Source: an uncultured Bacilli bacterium (GTDB taxonomy: Bacteria; Bacillota_I; Bacilli_A; RF39; UBA660). Taken from it: a stretch of 56,803 nucleotides of DNA. A program made the translations under genes and the position numbers. The stretch covers positions 1 to 56,803 of the forward strand of contig CAJUHL010000005.1 of assembly GCA_910586425.1 (NCBI GenBank). The letters run 5' to 3'. Positions 18,750-25,739 of the stretch are shown in pieces (the first letter of the stretch is position 1; every line of letters begins with the position of its first letter). The notes beneath the pieces are model-generated. The model did not search any database and was not told the origin of the DNA. It worked only from the letters and a program-made list of their open reading frames with translations.

Positions 18750-19076
18750 ATGAGTATTAATATGGAAGAATTAACTAAAAAGATAAGAAAATTTGCAGAG
18801 GAAAGAGATTGGTTACAATTTAACACCCCAGAAAATCTTGCTAAATCAATTGCGATAGAGGCTGGAGAATTATTAGAGTGTTTTCAGTGGAATAGCAATT
18901 ATGATAAGGATGAATTAAAATATGAAATAGCGGATGTAATGAATTATTGTATATTATTGTGTTCACAAATAGGAGTGAATCCGAAAGAAATAATTCTTGA
19001 AAAAATGGATATATCTGCTAAAAAATATCCAGTTGATAAGGCAAAAGGAGTTAGTACAAAATATACTAAATTATAG
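18750..19076 (+). CDS. MazG-like nucleotide pyrophosphohydrolase, accessory copy
   Basis: A 108-residue all-alpha NTP pyrophosphohydrolase. The metal site is seen in AIEAGELLECFQW and EIADVMNYCILL, the pattern of the MazG-like/dCTPase group also found in phages. It is unrelated in detail to the copy at 803. ATG 18750 follows GAGAGGA. It is followed after 19 bases by a GIY-YIG/DUF2075 protein, forming a two-gene unit with lower GC than the surrounding core genes. A nucleotide-depleting or nucleotide-sensing role beside a nuclease/helicase would suit a defence unit, but this is inference. Confidence 0.8.
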   Translation: MSINMEELTKKIRKFAEERDWLQFNTPENLAKSIAIEAGELLECFQWNSNYDKDELKYEIADVMNYCILLCSQIGVNPKEIILEKMDISAKKYPVDKAKGVSTKYTKL

Positions 19077-19095
19077 TTTTAAGGAGATATATACT

Positions 19096-20868
19096 ATGGA
19101 ATTAACCAATCCTATTATAAAAAAAATAGAGGACAATGAATTTAGTTTAAGCCAATTTGAAGAACAAATAAATGCCTGTAAAGATAAAAATGAAAAAATG
19201 ATTATACGGGATTATCCAACTGTATATATTCATACATGGGAAAATAAGGGTATTTATGAGGTTTATGTTGGAGAAACAAATGATATTTTTAGAAGAACAA
19301 GACAGCATTATGAGGATAGCCGATTTGCAGAAAACTGGCAATATAATTTAAAGTTAAGTGATAATAGTTTATATGTGATAGGCCATGAGCATTTTAATAA
19401 GTCATTAACTTTGGATATTGAAAATAAATTAAGAGATTATTTAACGGGTGTTGATAGTGTTAGGAGAGTTCATAATATAAAGGCAAATCCACAAAATCAG
19501 TATTATCCAGCAAATGAATTTGATCAAATATTTCATAAAATATGGAAAAATTTAACAAAATATAATAATAAATTATTTCCTTTAGAGAGTGAAGTAATTA
19601 ATTCTGCAATTTTTAAAGCCTCACCATTACATAAACTAACCAGAGATCAACAAAGGGCAAAGGAATTAATAATAAGTAAAATTATAGAGGCATCAATCAC
19701 TAGAAAAAGTGGAAAATTAATATTTGTAGAGGGTGGAACAGGAACTGGTAAAACAGTATTAAATAGTAGTACTTTTTACGAATTATGTTGTATGAATGAG
19801 ACATCTATTGAGGATGATTCTAAACCAAAAATTAAAGAATTAAAATGTTGTTTAATTGTTAATCACAAGGAACAAGAAAATCTTTATAGACAAATATTCA
19901 AAAAATTTGGTATTGAGGATAATACTTTATATTCCCCAATTAAGTTTATTAATAAGCATGACATTAATAGCCCTATTGATGTTGCATTCATAGATGAGGC
20001 ACATTTATTGTTAACGCAGGGTAAGCAATCTTATAAAGGTAAGAATCAGTTGCAGGATATTATGAACCGTGCACGGGTAACTGTTGTAATGTTTGATATG
20101 AGTCAAATTTTGACTGTTGAACAATATTGGGAATATGAACTTTTAGAAAAATATAAAAATATGGCAAGAGAAAATAATAATTATATTGTTCTTACAGAAC
20201 AATTAAGAATTCAAGCGAACAAAGATGTTATTCAATGGATTGAGAACTTTACGAAAAATGGTATTGTTACTAAACTTCCAAATAATTTAGAAAACTATGA
20301 TATTAAGGTATTCGATACACCAAAGCTTTTAGAAGATATGATAAAGCAGAAAGCAAAGGATAAAAATTCGAAATTGTCTAGATTAGTGGCTACATATGAT
20401 TGGAAATATAGTTCCTTGTATACAAATAATGAACAATATTGGGAAGTAACTATAGGTAAATGGCATAAACCATGGAATTATGAAATGGCCAGAAAATTTA
20501 ACAGGAATGAGAAAAAGAAAATTAAGGACAAAGCTTGGGATGAACAAGAACATACTATTGATGAGATAGGATCAACATTTACAATTCAGGGCTTTGATTT
20601 AAATTATGTTGGTGTGATTATAGGACCATCGGTAAAATATAGAAATAATCGGATTGTTTATTGTCCTGAGTTTAGCTGGAATCGCAGGGCAGTTATAAAA
20701 AGAAGGATGTCTGATGGTACCTATAAAGAATTCGGGGAACAATTAATAAAAAATCAATTAAGAGTATTAATGACTAGAGGTGTCAATGGTCTATATATTT
20801 ATGCATGTGACGAAGAATTAAGAGAACATTTAAAAAAATGTGTTGAAAAAAGATACATATATAAATAG
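19096..20868 (+). CDS. GIY-YIG nuclease domain fused to a DUF2075 P-loop helicase-like domain
   Basis: A 590-residue protein. Residues about 38-115 match a GIY-YIG endonuclease: TVYIHT, then YVGETNDIFRRTRQHYED with candidate catalytic Arg66/67, and a candidate metal-binding Glu109 in LDIENKL. Residues about 200-585 are DUF2075, a superfamily-1-like P-loop ATPase. It shows Walker A GGTGTGKT (213-220), Walker B VAFIDEAHLLL, a TEQLRIQ motif, TIQGFDLNYVGVIIGP and the terminal LRVLMTRGVNGLYIY. ATG 19096 has AAGGAGA eight bases upstream, and the in-frame extension to 18997 overlaps the MazG gene. Probably acts on nucleic acid; substrate and role are not established. Confidence 0.82.
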   Translation: MELTNPIIKKIEDNEFSLSQFEEQINACKDKNEKMIIRDYPTVYIHTWENKGIYEVYVGETNDIFRRTRQHYEDSRFAENWQYNLKLSDNSLYVIGHEHFNKSLTLDIENKLRDYLTGVDSVRRVHNIKANPQNQYYPANEFDQIFHKIWKNLTKYNNKLFPLESEVINSAIFKASPLHKLTRDQQRAKELIISKIIEASITRKSGKLIFVEGGTGTGKTVLNSSTFYELCCMNETSIEDDSKPKIKELKCCLIVNHKEQENLYRQIFKKFGIEDNTLYSPIKFINKHDINSPIDVAFIDEAHLLLTQGKQSYKGKNQLQDIMNRARVTVVMFDMSQILTVEQYWEYELLEKYKNMARENNNYIVLTEQLRIQANKDVIQWIENFTKNGIVTKLPNNLENYDIKVFDTPKLLEDMIKQKAKDKNSKLSRLVATYDWKYSSLYTNNEQYWEVTIGKWHKPWNYEMARKFNRNEKKKIKDKAWDEQEHTIDEIGSTFTIQGFDLNYVGVIIGPSVKYRNNRIVYCPEFSWNRRAVIKRRMSDGTYKEFGEQLIKNQLRVLMTRGVNGLYIYACDEELREHLKKCVEKRYIYK

Positions 20869-20948
20869 AATTTATTATCAAAATTATAATTTATGGCAAT
20901 AAAATGAAATAGAACTTCAAATGTAGCTTAAAATAGTGTTTTTTCTTT

Positions 20949-20979
20949 TTGTCTCCAAACTGGGCAGCTTACATATAAT
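20949..20979 (+). promoter_or_regulatory. Candidate promoter of the split amidase gene
   Basis: TTGTCT 20949-20954 and TATAAT 20974-20979 with a 19-base spacer; AGGAGGAG follows at 20987-20993 just before ATG 20998. In the integrated state it fires into the element and meets the terminator at 21093. Confidence 0.45.
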
Positions 20980-20997
20980 GATTTAGGAGGAGATTAT

Positions 20998-21035
20998 ATG
21001 AATAATTTTCAAGTCGTTGTAGATGCTGGACATGG
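20998..21035 (+). pseudogene. 5' fragment of the N-acetylmuramoyl-L-alanine amidase, cut by the element
   Basis: With its AGGAGG site and ATG 20998, this piece encodes MNNFQVVVDAGHG and then hits a TGA at 21037 contributed by the element. VVVDAGHGG is the first strand and zinc-ligand motif of Amidase_3 enzymes. Joining base 21035 to base 30513 restores the motif (GHGGSDPG) and an open frame of 405 codons with the fragment at 30513-31692. The break therefore falls inside the Gly codon directly after the zinc-binding His. It is a reversible disruption rather than decay. Confidence 0.9.
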
Positions 21036-21092
21036 CTGATACAGTTATGCCAAGACAAGTGAGAAGGCATGTTAGGGCAGATAATACAAGGA

Positions 21093-21118
21093 ATGATACA
21101 CATTGTATCGTTTTTTTT
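21093..21118 (+). terminator. Left-end terminator of the element
   Basis: AATGATACA pairs with TGTATCGTT around a CAT loop, followed by eight T residues. It would stop transcription entering from the amidase promoter. Confidence 0.75.
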
Positions 21119-21196
21119 ATTTTGTCAAGGTAAAGGTCTTACCATGAGTTTATTTGCAATTCGTGTCTATAATAGTGTCATGAAAGGAGCAAAAAA
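21119..21196 (+). repeat. 80-bp promoter/operator direct repeat, copy 1
   Basis: Starts TTTTGTCAAGGTAAAGG, contains the interrupted palindrome GGTAAAGGTCTTACC, a TTTGCAA block, TATAAT at 21168-21173 and AAAGGAG. A closely similar stretch lies at 25098-25178. Both copies sit directly upstream of a small element gene, so they probably place two operons under the same regulator. Confidence 0.75.
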
Positions 21197-21445
21197 ATGT
21201 TTAATATGGGTATTGATTGGGACAATGAAATTAAATTTATTTGTAGTGTTGATTGGGACGATATAGTTAATTTACATAATATAAGAAAAGGGTTGAAAAA
21301 GGGAGAGTTTACCGAAATACAAATTGAAGAAAGACCTTGCGTTTTAATTAGTAAGCATAACATTTTATGTAATAAAACACTTTTAGAATGCGTATGGGAA
21401 CATGATGATATATTATTTATAAAAATGAAAAAAACGGTTGATTAG
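21197..21445 (+). CDS. Hypothetical small acidic protein of the element
   Basis: An 82-residue protein rich in Asp/Glu and aromatic residues (NMGIDWDNEIKF, SVDWDDIVNL), with no recognised domain. It has a good AAAGGAG seven bases before ATG 21197 and a promoter inside repeat copy 1. Its stop overlaps the convergent repressor gene by four bases within a bidirectional terminator. An acidic DNA-mimic or anti-repressor role is possible but not supported by any motif. Confidence 0.6.
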   Translation: MFNMGIDWDNEIKFICSVDWDDIVNLHNIRKGLKKGEFTEIQIEERPCVLISKHNILCNKTLLECVWEHDDILFIKMKKTVD

Positions 21446-21459
21446 CCGTTTTCTTTTTG
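21431..21459. terminator. Bidirectional terminator between convergent genes
   Basis: AAAACGG 21431-21437 pairs with CCGTTTT 21446-21452; A-rich and T-rich flanks serve both strands. It contains the stop codons of both convergent genes. Confidence 0.8.
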
Positions 21460-21645
21460 TATTTTATCTTTTAATTTTAAGTTATCTAGGGCATATCTTA
21501 TACATTGGTTTATCAATTCATTTCTACTAATATCAATTTCATTTGCTAGTTTGTCAATTTCTTCTAGCATAGTGTTATCTATACGAATTGTTGCAACAAC
21601 TTTTTCAATAGAAGTCGGTTTTTTATAAGGTTCAAATTCTTTCAT
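21442..21645 (-). CDS. Ribbon-helix-helix (CopG/Arc-like) DNA-binding protein
   Basis: A 67-residue protein whose centre VVATIRIDNTMLEEIDKLAN followed by SRNELINQCIRYALDN is a classic ribbon-helix-helix: a beta strand (ATIRID) that reads DNA, then two helices. Such proteins act as dimeric repressors in mobile elements and plasmids. The start has GAAAGGGCG upstream. It is the only minus-strand gene of the element and lies between the two controlled plus-strand units. It is a candidate regulator of the palindromic operators at 21129 and 25107; this is inference. Confidence 0.8.
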   Translation of the reverse strand: MKEFEPYKKPTSIEKVVATIRIDNTMLEEIDKLANEIDISRNELINQCIRYALDNLKLKDKIQKENG

Positions 21646-21761
21646 AATTTCACGCCCTTTCTATATATATTTTAATGCTTTTTTGTCTTTGATAATATAC
21701 TTAATATGCGAAGTTAAAATACATCATATAATGTAATCTATGATAAAATACAAAAATGTAA

Positions 21762-21790
21762 TTGACACAATTTGATAATAGTAGTAGAAT
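21762..21790 (+). promoter_or_regulatory. Consensus promoter for the leader RNA and surface-protein operon
   Basis: A perfect TTGACA at 21762-21767, a 17-base spacer and TAGAAT at 21785-21790 predict strong initiation near 21797. Confidence 0.8.
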
Positions 21791-21796
21791 GAAATT

Positions 21797-21906
21797 GTCG
21801 GTAAGAAGTACCATGTCCGACATTGCAGTAATGTTGGTGGCAGTATGCAGTTATGCCAACATATGCATTATCGGAACACAAGGAAGTTTATCGTGTTCCA
21901 TTTTTT
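21797..21906 (+). ncRNA. Structured leader RNA ending in an intrinsic terminator
   Basis: About 110 nt between the strong promoter and the surface-protein gene. Three hairpins are visible: TGTCGG 21796-21801 with CCGACA 21817-21822, TGTTGG 21832-21837 with CCAACA 21856-21861 (with an inner TGGC/GCCA), and the terminator GGAACAC 21873-21879 with GTGTTCC 21893-21899 plus six T residues. No ORF is evident. It could be a riboswitch-like attenuator for the downstream gene or a free small RNA; it was not matched to any family known to me. Confidence 0.6.
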
Positions 21907-21975
21907 AAATAATAATGTTTAAAGGACATTTATTATAGATAAAATTTTAATATGTTAGAAAGGAAAGATAAAAAA

Positions 21976-23250
21976 ATGAAAAAAACAAGTAAAATTTTAT
22001 TATCAGCATTAGCAGTATCTAGTATGTTCTTTACTATGACAGTTAATGCAGAAGAACTAACACCAAGTGAAAATCAAGAGCCAGTACAAGTAACTAGAAT
22101 GGGGGCAGAGACTTTTGATGCCATAACAAAGGAAAAATTTGATAGTATTGTCCCAAATACTATTGAAATTACTAAAACTAAAACAGAATTTTCTAATGCA
22201 GTTGTCAAAGATAATGGAAGTCTAAACGAGGATTTAACTAAAATAATAGAAGAAATTAATACAGAGATAGAAACAGAAATAATATCTTTATTTGAAAATT
22301 CAGGATATATGGATACAGAAGAGATAGAAAAAGAAGCAATAAAAGCACAATTTAATGACCCTTTTTACGATTTGTATTCAGTAACAGTTTCATTAAATAT
22401 AGATGGGAAAACAAAATATTCAAAAGATATAACAATTAAATATGCAAAAGAAAGTAATTATAGTGCAACTGATGAAACTTATGTAAAAAATGCCGTTAAC
22501 AGTATTAAATTTGCAAAATATGGCAATAGCGATTGGGGAATTGAAGAAAGTGATGCTGTATTTACAATGTATAACATAGGCGATGAAGAAAGTACTAAGA
22601 ATTGGGGGTATGAGAATTATGATTTTAATACCTTAATCAATGATAATTCTATAACTATTAAAACTTCAGTGTTTGCAGGTGGTTTTGGTGGTGGTACTCC
22701 TTGGGGTACTCCTGTATTATTACATTTTTATAAAAATGGTGTATTATATGAAACAAAGTCAATTTGGTATTTAGGTGCTTATGGAATAACACTAGAAAAT
22801 GGAACACCTGTTAATATGGCAAGATTAGAACAAGACGACGAAATTTACAAAGCAATGGCAAAAGAATTAGAAAGTAAAGGCTTTACAAATGTTCTAGGTT
22901 GTTATGAGTTGACGGCTTATGGAACAACTTATGACAATATGAGAGTATCATTTAATCTAGGAACTAACTATAATGGTAAAGAAGTGCAAATATTACATAA
23001 AAAGAAAGACAATACTTATGAAATATTTAAAACAACAGTAGCAGACGGAAAAGCAGAAATAACAGTTAATGAGTTTTCACCATTCATGATTGCTTTAACT
23101 GAAAACACTACTACTGAAAATGTAAATAAAGCACCTAACAATGCTCAAACTTCTTCAATGAATATTGTATTATATTCTATATTGGCTCTTGGCTCTCTAG
23201 TGGGAATTACTTATATATTAGTTAGCAATAAGAAAAAGGAAATAGCCTAG
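21976..23250 (+). CDS. Cell-wall-anchored surface protein, sortase B-type substrate
   Basis: A 424-residue exported protein. Residues 1-25 are a signal peptide (KKTSKILLSALAVSS, cleaved near VNAEE). The body is rich in beta strands and acidic, with a glycine-rich FAGGFGGGTPWGTP segment. The C-terminus has a sorting signal: NNAQTSS, then a hydrophobic helix (MNIVLYSILALGSLVGITYI) and a KKK tail. The NAQTS motif is nearer to the NPQTN-type class B signal than to LPXTG. ATG 21976 has GAAAGGAAAG upstream; the in-frame ATG 21952 would prepend charged residues to the signal peptide. The dedicated sortase follows. Function unknown, perhaps adhesion or cell contact. Confidence 0.75.
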   Translation: MKKTSKILLSALAVSSMFFTMTVNAEELTPSENQEPVQVTRMGAETFDAITKEKFDSIVPNTIEITKTKTEFSNAVVKDNGSLNEDLTKIIEEINTEIETEIISLFENSGYMDTEEIEKEAIKAQFNDPFYDLYSVTVSLNIDGKTKYSKDITIKYAKESNYSATDETYVKNAVNSIKFAKYGNSDWGIEESDAVFTMYNIGDEESTKNWGYENYDFNTLINDNSITIKTSVFAGGFGGGTPWGTPVLLHFYKNGVLYETKSIWYLGAYGITLENGTPVNMARLEQDDEIYKAMAKELESKGFTNVLGCYELTAYGTTYDNMRVSFNLGTNYNGKEVQILHKKKDNTYEIFKTTVADGKAEITVNEFSPFMIALTENTTTENVNKAPNNAQTSSMNIVLYSILALGSLVGITYILVSNKKKEIA

Positions 23251-23270
23251 TTGCTATTTCTTTCTATTTT
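23239..23270 (+). terminator. Hairpin between the surface protein and sortase genes
   Basis: GAAATAGC 23239-23246 pairs with GCTATTTC 23253-23260, followed by TTTCTATTTT. It spans the stop codon, so the sortase may be expressed only by readthrough. Confidence 0.65.
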
Positions 23271-23276
23271 AGGACT

Positions 23277-24023
23277 ATGAAAAGAAAAATTAAAGTAAAA
23301 AATATTATATTGATTTTATTTATAGTAGTGTTCTTATTCTCTACTACTCAAATTGTGTTATTCTTATTTGATTCACACAAAAATAAAAAGGAAACAAAAG
23401 AACTTATACAAGATGTTATCAATATAGAAATAGAAGAAGAAAAAGAAGTTTTTAAAATTGATTTTGATAAGTTATTATCTATTAATAGTGATACTGTTGG
23501 TTGGGTACGATTTAATAGTGATAAGGTAAATAACCCTATTGTACATACAAGTGATAATTCGTATTATTTAAAAAGGTCTTTTGATAAATCATATAATCAA
23601 GCAGGAGCAATATTCATGGACTACAGAAATACATCTTTTAATGATAAAAATGTTGTATTATTCGGTCATGCTATGCTAGATGACACAATGTTTGGCTCAC
23701 TACAAGACATATTTAAAAATGGTTTCTTTGATACGAAAGAAAATAACTATATTCAAATATACAATAAAGACAATGAACTTCTAACCTATCAAATATTTAG
23801 TTATTATATTATTGAAAAGGAAGAATATTATATAACTACTTCATTTAATAGTGATAGTGATTTCAATAAATTTATTGATACCATTACAAGAAGAAGTTAT
23901 AAAAAATTTGATGTTGAAGTAAATACAAGTGATAAAATACTTACACTCTCTACTTGTTCGGGTACGGGTGGAACATCTAAAAGAAAGGTTGTACACGCAA
24001 AAAGAGTTGAAAATTTAGAATAG
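23277..24023 (+). CDS. srtB: Class B sortase
   Basis: A 248-residue membrane-anchored transpeptidase with an N-terminal helix (about 10-30). The catalytic residues are visible as His in VLFGHAM, Cys in the class B signature TLSTCSG and Arg in the C-terminal KVVHAKR. YLKRSFD and AGAIFMDYRN are typical SrtB elements. It lies 27 bases after its likely substrate gene; no strong ribosome binding site is visible. It would attach the upstream surface protein to peptidoglycan. Its presence on a mobile element makes this a self-contained surface-display cargo. Confidence 0.9.
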   Translation: MKRKIKVKNIILILFIVVFLFSTTQIVLFLFDSHKNKKETKELIQDVINIEIEEEKEVFKIDFDKLLSINSDTVGWVRFNSDKVNNPIVHTSDNSYYLKRSFDKSYNQAGAIFMDYRNTSFNDKNVVLFGHAMLDDTMFGSLQDIFKNGFFDTKENNYIQIYNKDNELLTYQIFSYYIIEKEEYYITTSFNSDSDFNKFIDTITRRSYKKFDVEVNTSDKILTLSTCSGTGGTSKRKVVHAKRVENLE

Positions 24024-24028
24024 TCTAT

Positions 24029-24074
24029 AAAATAATTTTGGGACAAATAATTGTGATCCAAAATTATTTTTTGT
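24029..24074 (+). terminator. Strong intrinsic terminator after the sortase gene
   Basis: AAAATAATTTTGG at 24029-24041 pairs with CCAAAATTATTTT at 24058-24070, followed by T residues. Confidence 0.85.
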
Positions 24075-24130
24075 TTTAATATATATAATAATGGTAAAAA
24101 ATGGTATAATTGTCGTAGGAGGAATGCTTT

Positions 24131-24592
24131 ATGAATAATGAAATAGAATTTATTTGTCAAAAATGTGGAAAAAATTTTTATAAATCAAATGAGGAAAAAG
24201 TAATAAAATGCCCCTTTTGTCATGCTAAAGATACTTTTATGTCATTAAGTCAAAAAGACTTTGAAAATATTATGGAAGTGGAAAATCTAAAAATTACTTG
24301 TGATAATTGCTTGGCTAATTTTAACGGAGAACAATTGATAACTAATGATTTTAAATGCCCAACATGTAATAAAAAGTATAGTGAAGATAGTGTATACAAT
24401 TCAATAAAAAAGATAGAAAAAAGATATGCATGTAATACATGCAATTGTAAATTTTCAACGGAAGTATTTTTTGCATATAATGGTTCTTGTCCTAATTGTC
24501 ATGATAATTTAATGTCTATTGAACAATGGGAAGATTATAAAGCAGTTGAATTAGACGGAAAAATACCTGATGAAGATTGGCAAAATTTGTAA
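24131..24592 (+). CDS. Protein with three zinc ribbons, function unknown
   Basis: A 153-residue soluble protein with three paired CxxC knuckles: CQKCGK with CPFCHA, CDNC with CPTCNK, and CNTCNC with CPNCHD. Each pair should bind one zinc ion. The acidic tail ends DGKIPDEDWQNL. A TATAAT about 35 bases upstream and AGGAGGA before ATG 24131 show it has its own promoter. Zinc-ribbon proteins on elements often contact DNA or RNA polymerase, but no catalytic domain is visible. The gene was not recognised. Confidence 0.7.
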   Translation: MNNEIEFICQKCGKNFYKSNEEKVIKCPFCHAKDTFMSLSQKDFENIMEVENLKITCDNCLANFNGEQLITNDFKCPTCNKKYSEDSVYNSIKKIEKRYACNTCNCKFSTEVFFAYNGSCPNCHDNLMSIEQWEDYKAVELDGKIPDEDWQNL

Positions 24593-24616
24593 TATAGTGC
24601 TGAATAGAGGTTAATT

Positions 24617-25048
24617 ATGAAAAATGAAGAATTAGAAGAATTAGTATGTAGATTTGAAGATAATTTTGGTATAGACGGAAAGTTAGAGAAAAACTTTTCT
24701 GAAAAATTTAAAATACTACTAGAAGAAAAAGAAATTGAAGTAGACGAATTTATGGAAGAAACGGGGTTAAGCGATGAAATATTTGGTAATTATTGCAAAG
24801 GGAAAAGTGACCCAAGTTTAAGAAGTATAACCGCATTTTGTCATGCTTTTGAATTTGATAGAAATGCTTTTGATAGTTTATTAAAAGCGGGAGGCTTCAC
24901 AGTTAATTATCGAAAGAAAAGAGATTGTGCATATGCTTTTTTGATAACTGATTGTGCTGATTTGAGCATTGAAGATTGTAATAAAATTTTAAAAAAGATA
25001 GGGTTGGAAGAACACGAATTATTGCCAATACCTAAAAAATTAAAATAA
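24617..25048 (+). CDS. XRE-like helix-turn-helix protein
   Basis: A 143-residue protein. Residues about 27-90 resemble a Cro/CI helix-turn-helix: FKILLEEKEIEVDEFMEETG, then SDEIFGNYCKGKSDPSLRSI and CHAFEFD. The C-terminal part (KKRDCAYAFLITDCADLSIE) follows the pattern found in XRE proteins of Bacillota elements. It follows the zinc-ribbon gene by 24 bases, so both are probably co-transcribed. It may regulate the replication and transfer genes that start at 25179. Confidence 0.65.
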   Translation: MKNEELEELVCRFEDNFGIDGKLEKNFSEKFKILLEEKEIEVDEFMEETGLSDEIFGNYCKGKSDPSLRSITAFCHAFEFDRNAFDSLLKAGGFTVNYRKKRDCAYAFLITDCADLSIEDCNKILKKIGLEEHELLPIPKKLK

Positions 25049-25068
25049 TATATATCGTTGTTTTATAA

Positions 25069-25097
25069 GGTCATAACTTAATAATTATGGCTTTTTT
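25069..25097 (+). terminator. Intrinsic terminator before the replication region
   Basis: GTCATAA pairs with TTATGGC (one G-U) around CTTAATAA, followed by six T residues. Confidence 0.7.
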
Positions 25098-25178
25098 ATT
25101 TTGTCAAGGTAAAGGCTTTACCGTGAGTTGATTTGCAAGTTGTGGTTATAATGGTGTCACGAAAGGAGGAAAGAGGCA
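25098..25178 (+). repeat. 80-bp promoter/operator direct repeat, copy 2
   Basis: Repeats the stretch at 21119: TTTTGTCAAGGTAAAGG, here with the perfect palindrome GGTAAAGGCTTTACC (7-bp arms), the TTTGCAA block, TATAAT at 25147-25152 and GAAAGGAGG. It drives the replication and mobilization operon. Conservation across the operator and -10, with variation between, points to selection on regulator binding. Confidence 0.8.
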
Positions 25179-25535
25179 TTGAAAACAAGTGATATTGTTA
25201 TTGATGTCATCAAAACTATTGGTAAAGCACCTTATCTTGCATGTAGTTGCGACCCAATTTATGAATATGATGAACATAATAACAAAACTGACAATGTAAT
25301 TGGACATAAAGTTGAAATCTTGTTGCCACACATGAAATATGCTAAATTTGGTGTTAAAGTTGATAATACAACAAACCCACTACCAACTATTGAAGATGTT
25401 GTAGAAGTTGACTTTAACAACTTAATGATTGGCATTTATGTTGACCGTGCAGGAAGAATACAACCTTATGGGAAAGCTGATAGTGTTCGTATTGCTGATA
25501 AACAAAATATCAAAATGAATGCAAAGGCTGAATAA
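25179..25535 (+). CDS. Small accessory protein preceding the origin and rep
   Basis: A 118-residue protein starting at TTG 25179, with AAAGGAGG eight bases upstream. It is beta-rich with the core IGHKVEILLPHMKYAKFGVK and VVEVDFNNLMIGIYVDRAGR. The arrangement recalls the small DUF961-like proteins located before the coupling-protein gene in Tn916-type elements, but the similarity is only in pattern and position. A role as accessory DNA-binding protein for Rep is possible. It is the first gene of the operon and the origin lies directly behind it. Confidence 0.6.
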   Translation: MKTSDIVIDVIKTIGKAPYLACSCDPIYEYDEHNNKTDNVIGHKVEILLPHMKYAKFGVKVDNTTNPLPTIEDVVEVDFNNLMIGIYVDRAGRIQPYGKADSVRIADKQNIKMNAKAE

Positions 25536-25552
25536 TTACTAAAATTTATTAT

Positions 25553-25601
25553 TGCTACATGCTACATGCTACACAATAAGTGGTAATACTAGCACTTATT
25601 G
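25553..25601 (-). other. CRESS-type replication origin: stem-loop with TAGTATTAC plus three iterons
   Basis: Three tandem TGCTACA 7-mers (25553-25573) abut a perfect 9-bp inverted repeat: CAATAAGTG 25574-25582 and CACTTATTG 25593-25601. The 10-base loop is GTAATACTAG on the plus strand, so the minus strand reads CTAGTATTAC. That contains TAGTATTAC, identical to the circovirus origin nonanucleotide and matching the NANTATTAC consensus of CRESS viruses. By analogy, Rep would nick the minus strand between bases 25585 and 25584. On that strand the iterons lie just 3' of the stem-loop, as in circoviruses. The matching Rep gene starts 139 bases away. Confidence 0.85.
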
Positions 25602-25605
25602 TTGG

Positions 25606-25642
25606 TGCGGAGGCAATCGTGGCTATCGCCACTTGCCCCGCA
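25606..25642. other. Long GC-rich hairpin beside the origin
   Basis: TGCGG/CCGCA, GGCAA/TTGCC and GTGGC/GCCAC stack into a 15-bp stem with small bulges on the left arm and a TATC loop. It is strikingly GC-rich for this element and sits 4 bases from the origin stem. It could be a single-strand initiation site or a transfer-related structure. The remaining stretch to rep holds TATAAC near 25704 and GGAGGT before ATG 25740. Confidence 0.6.
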
Positions 25643-25739
25643 ATGTACATGTATTATCTAGTATGTGTAATCGCATTAGTTCTTTGAAAATTTAATTATA
25701 TTTAATATTTGCTATAACAAACTTATTGGAGGTGTATAC

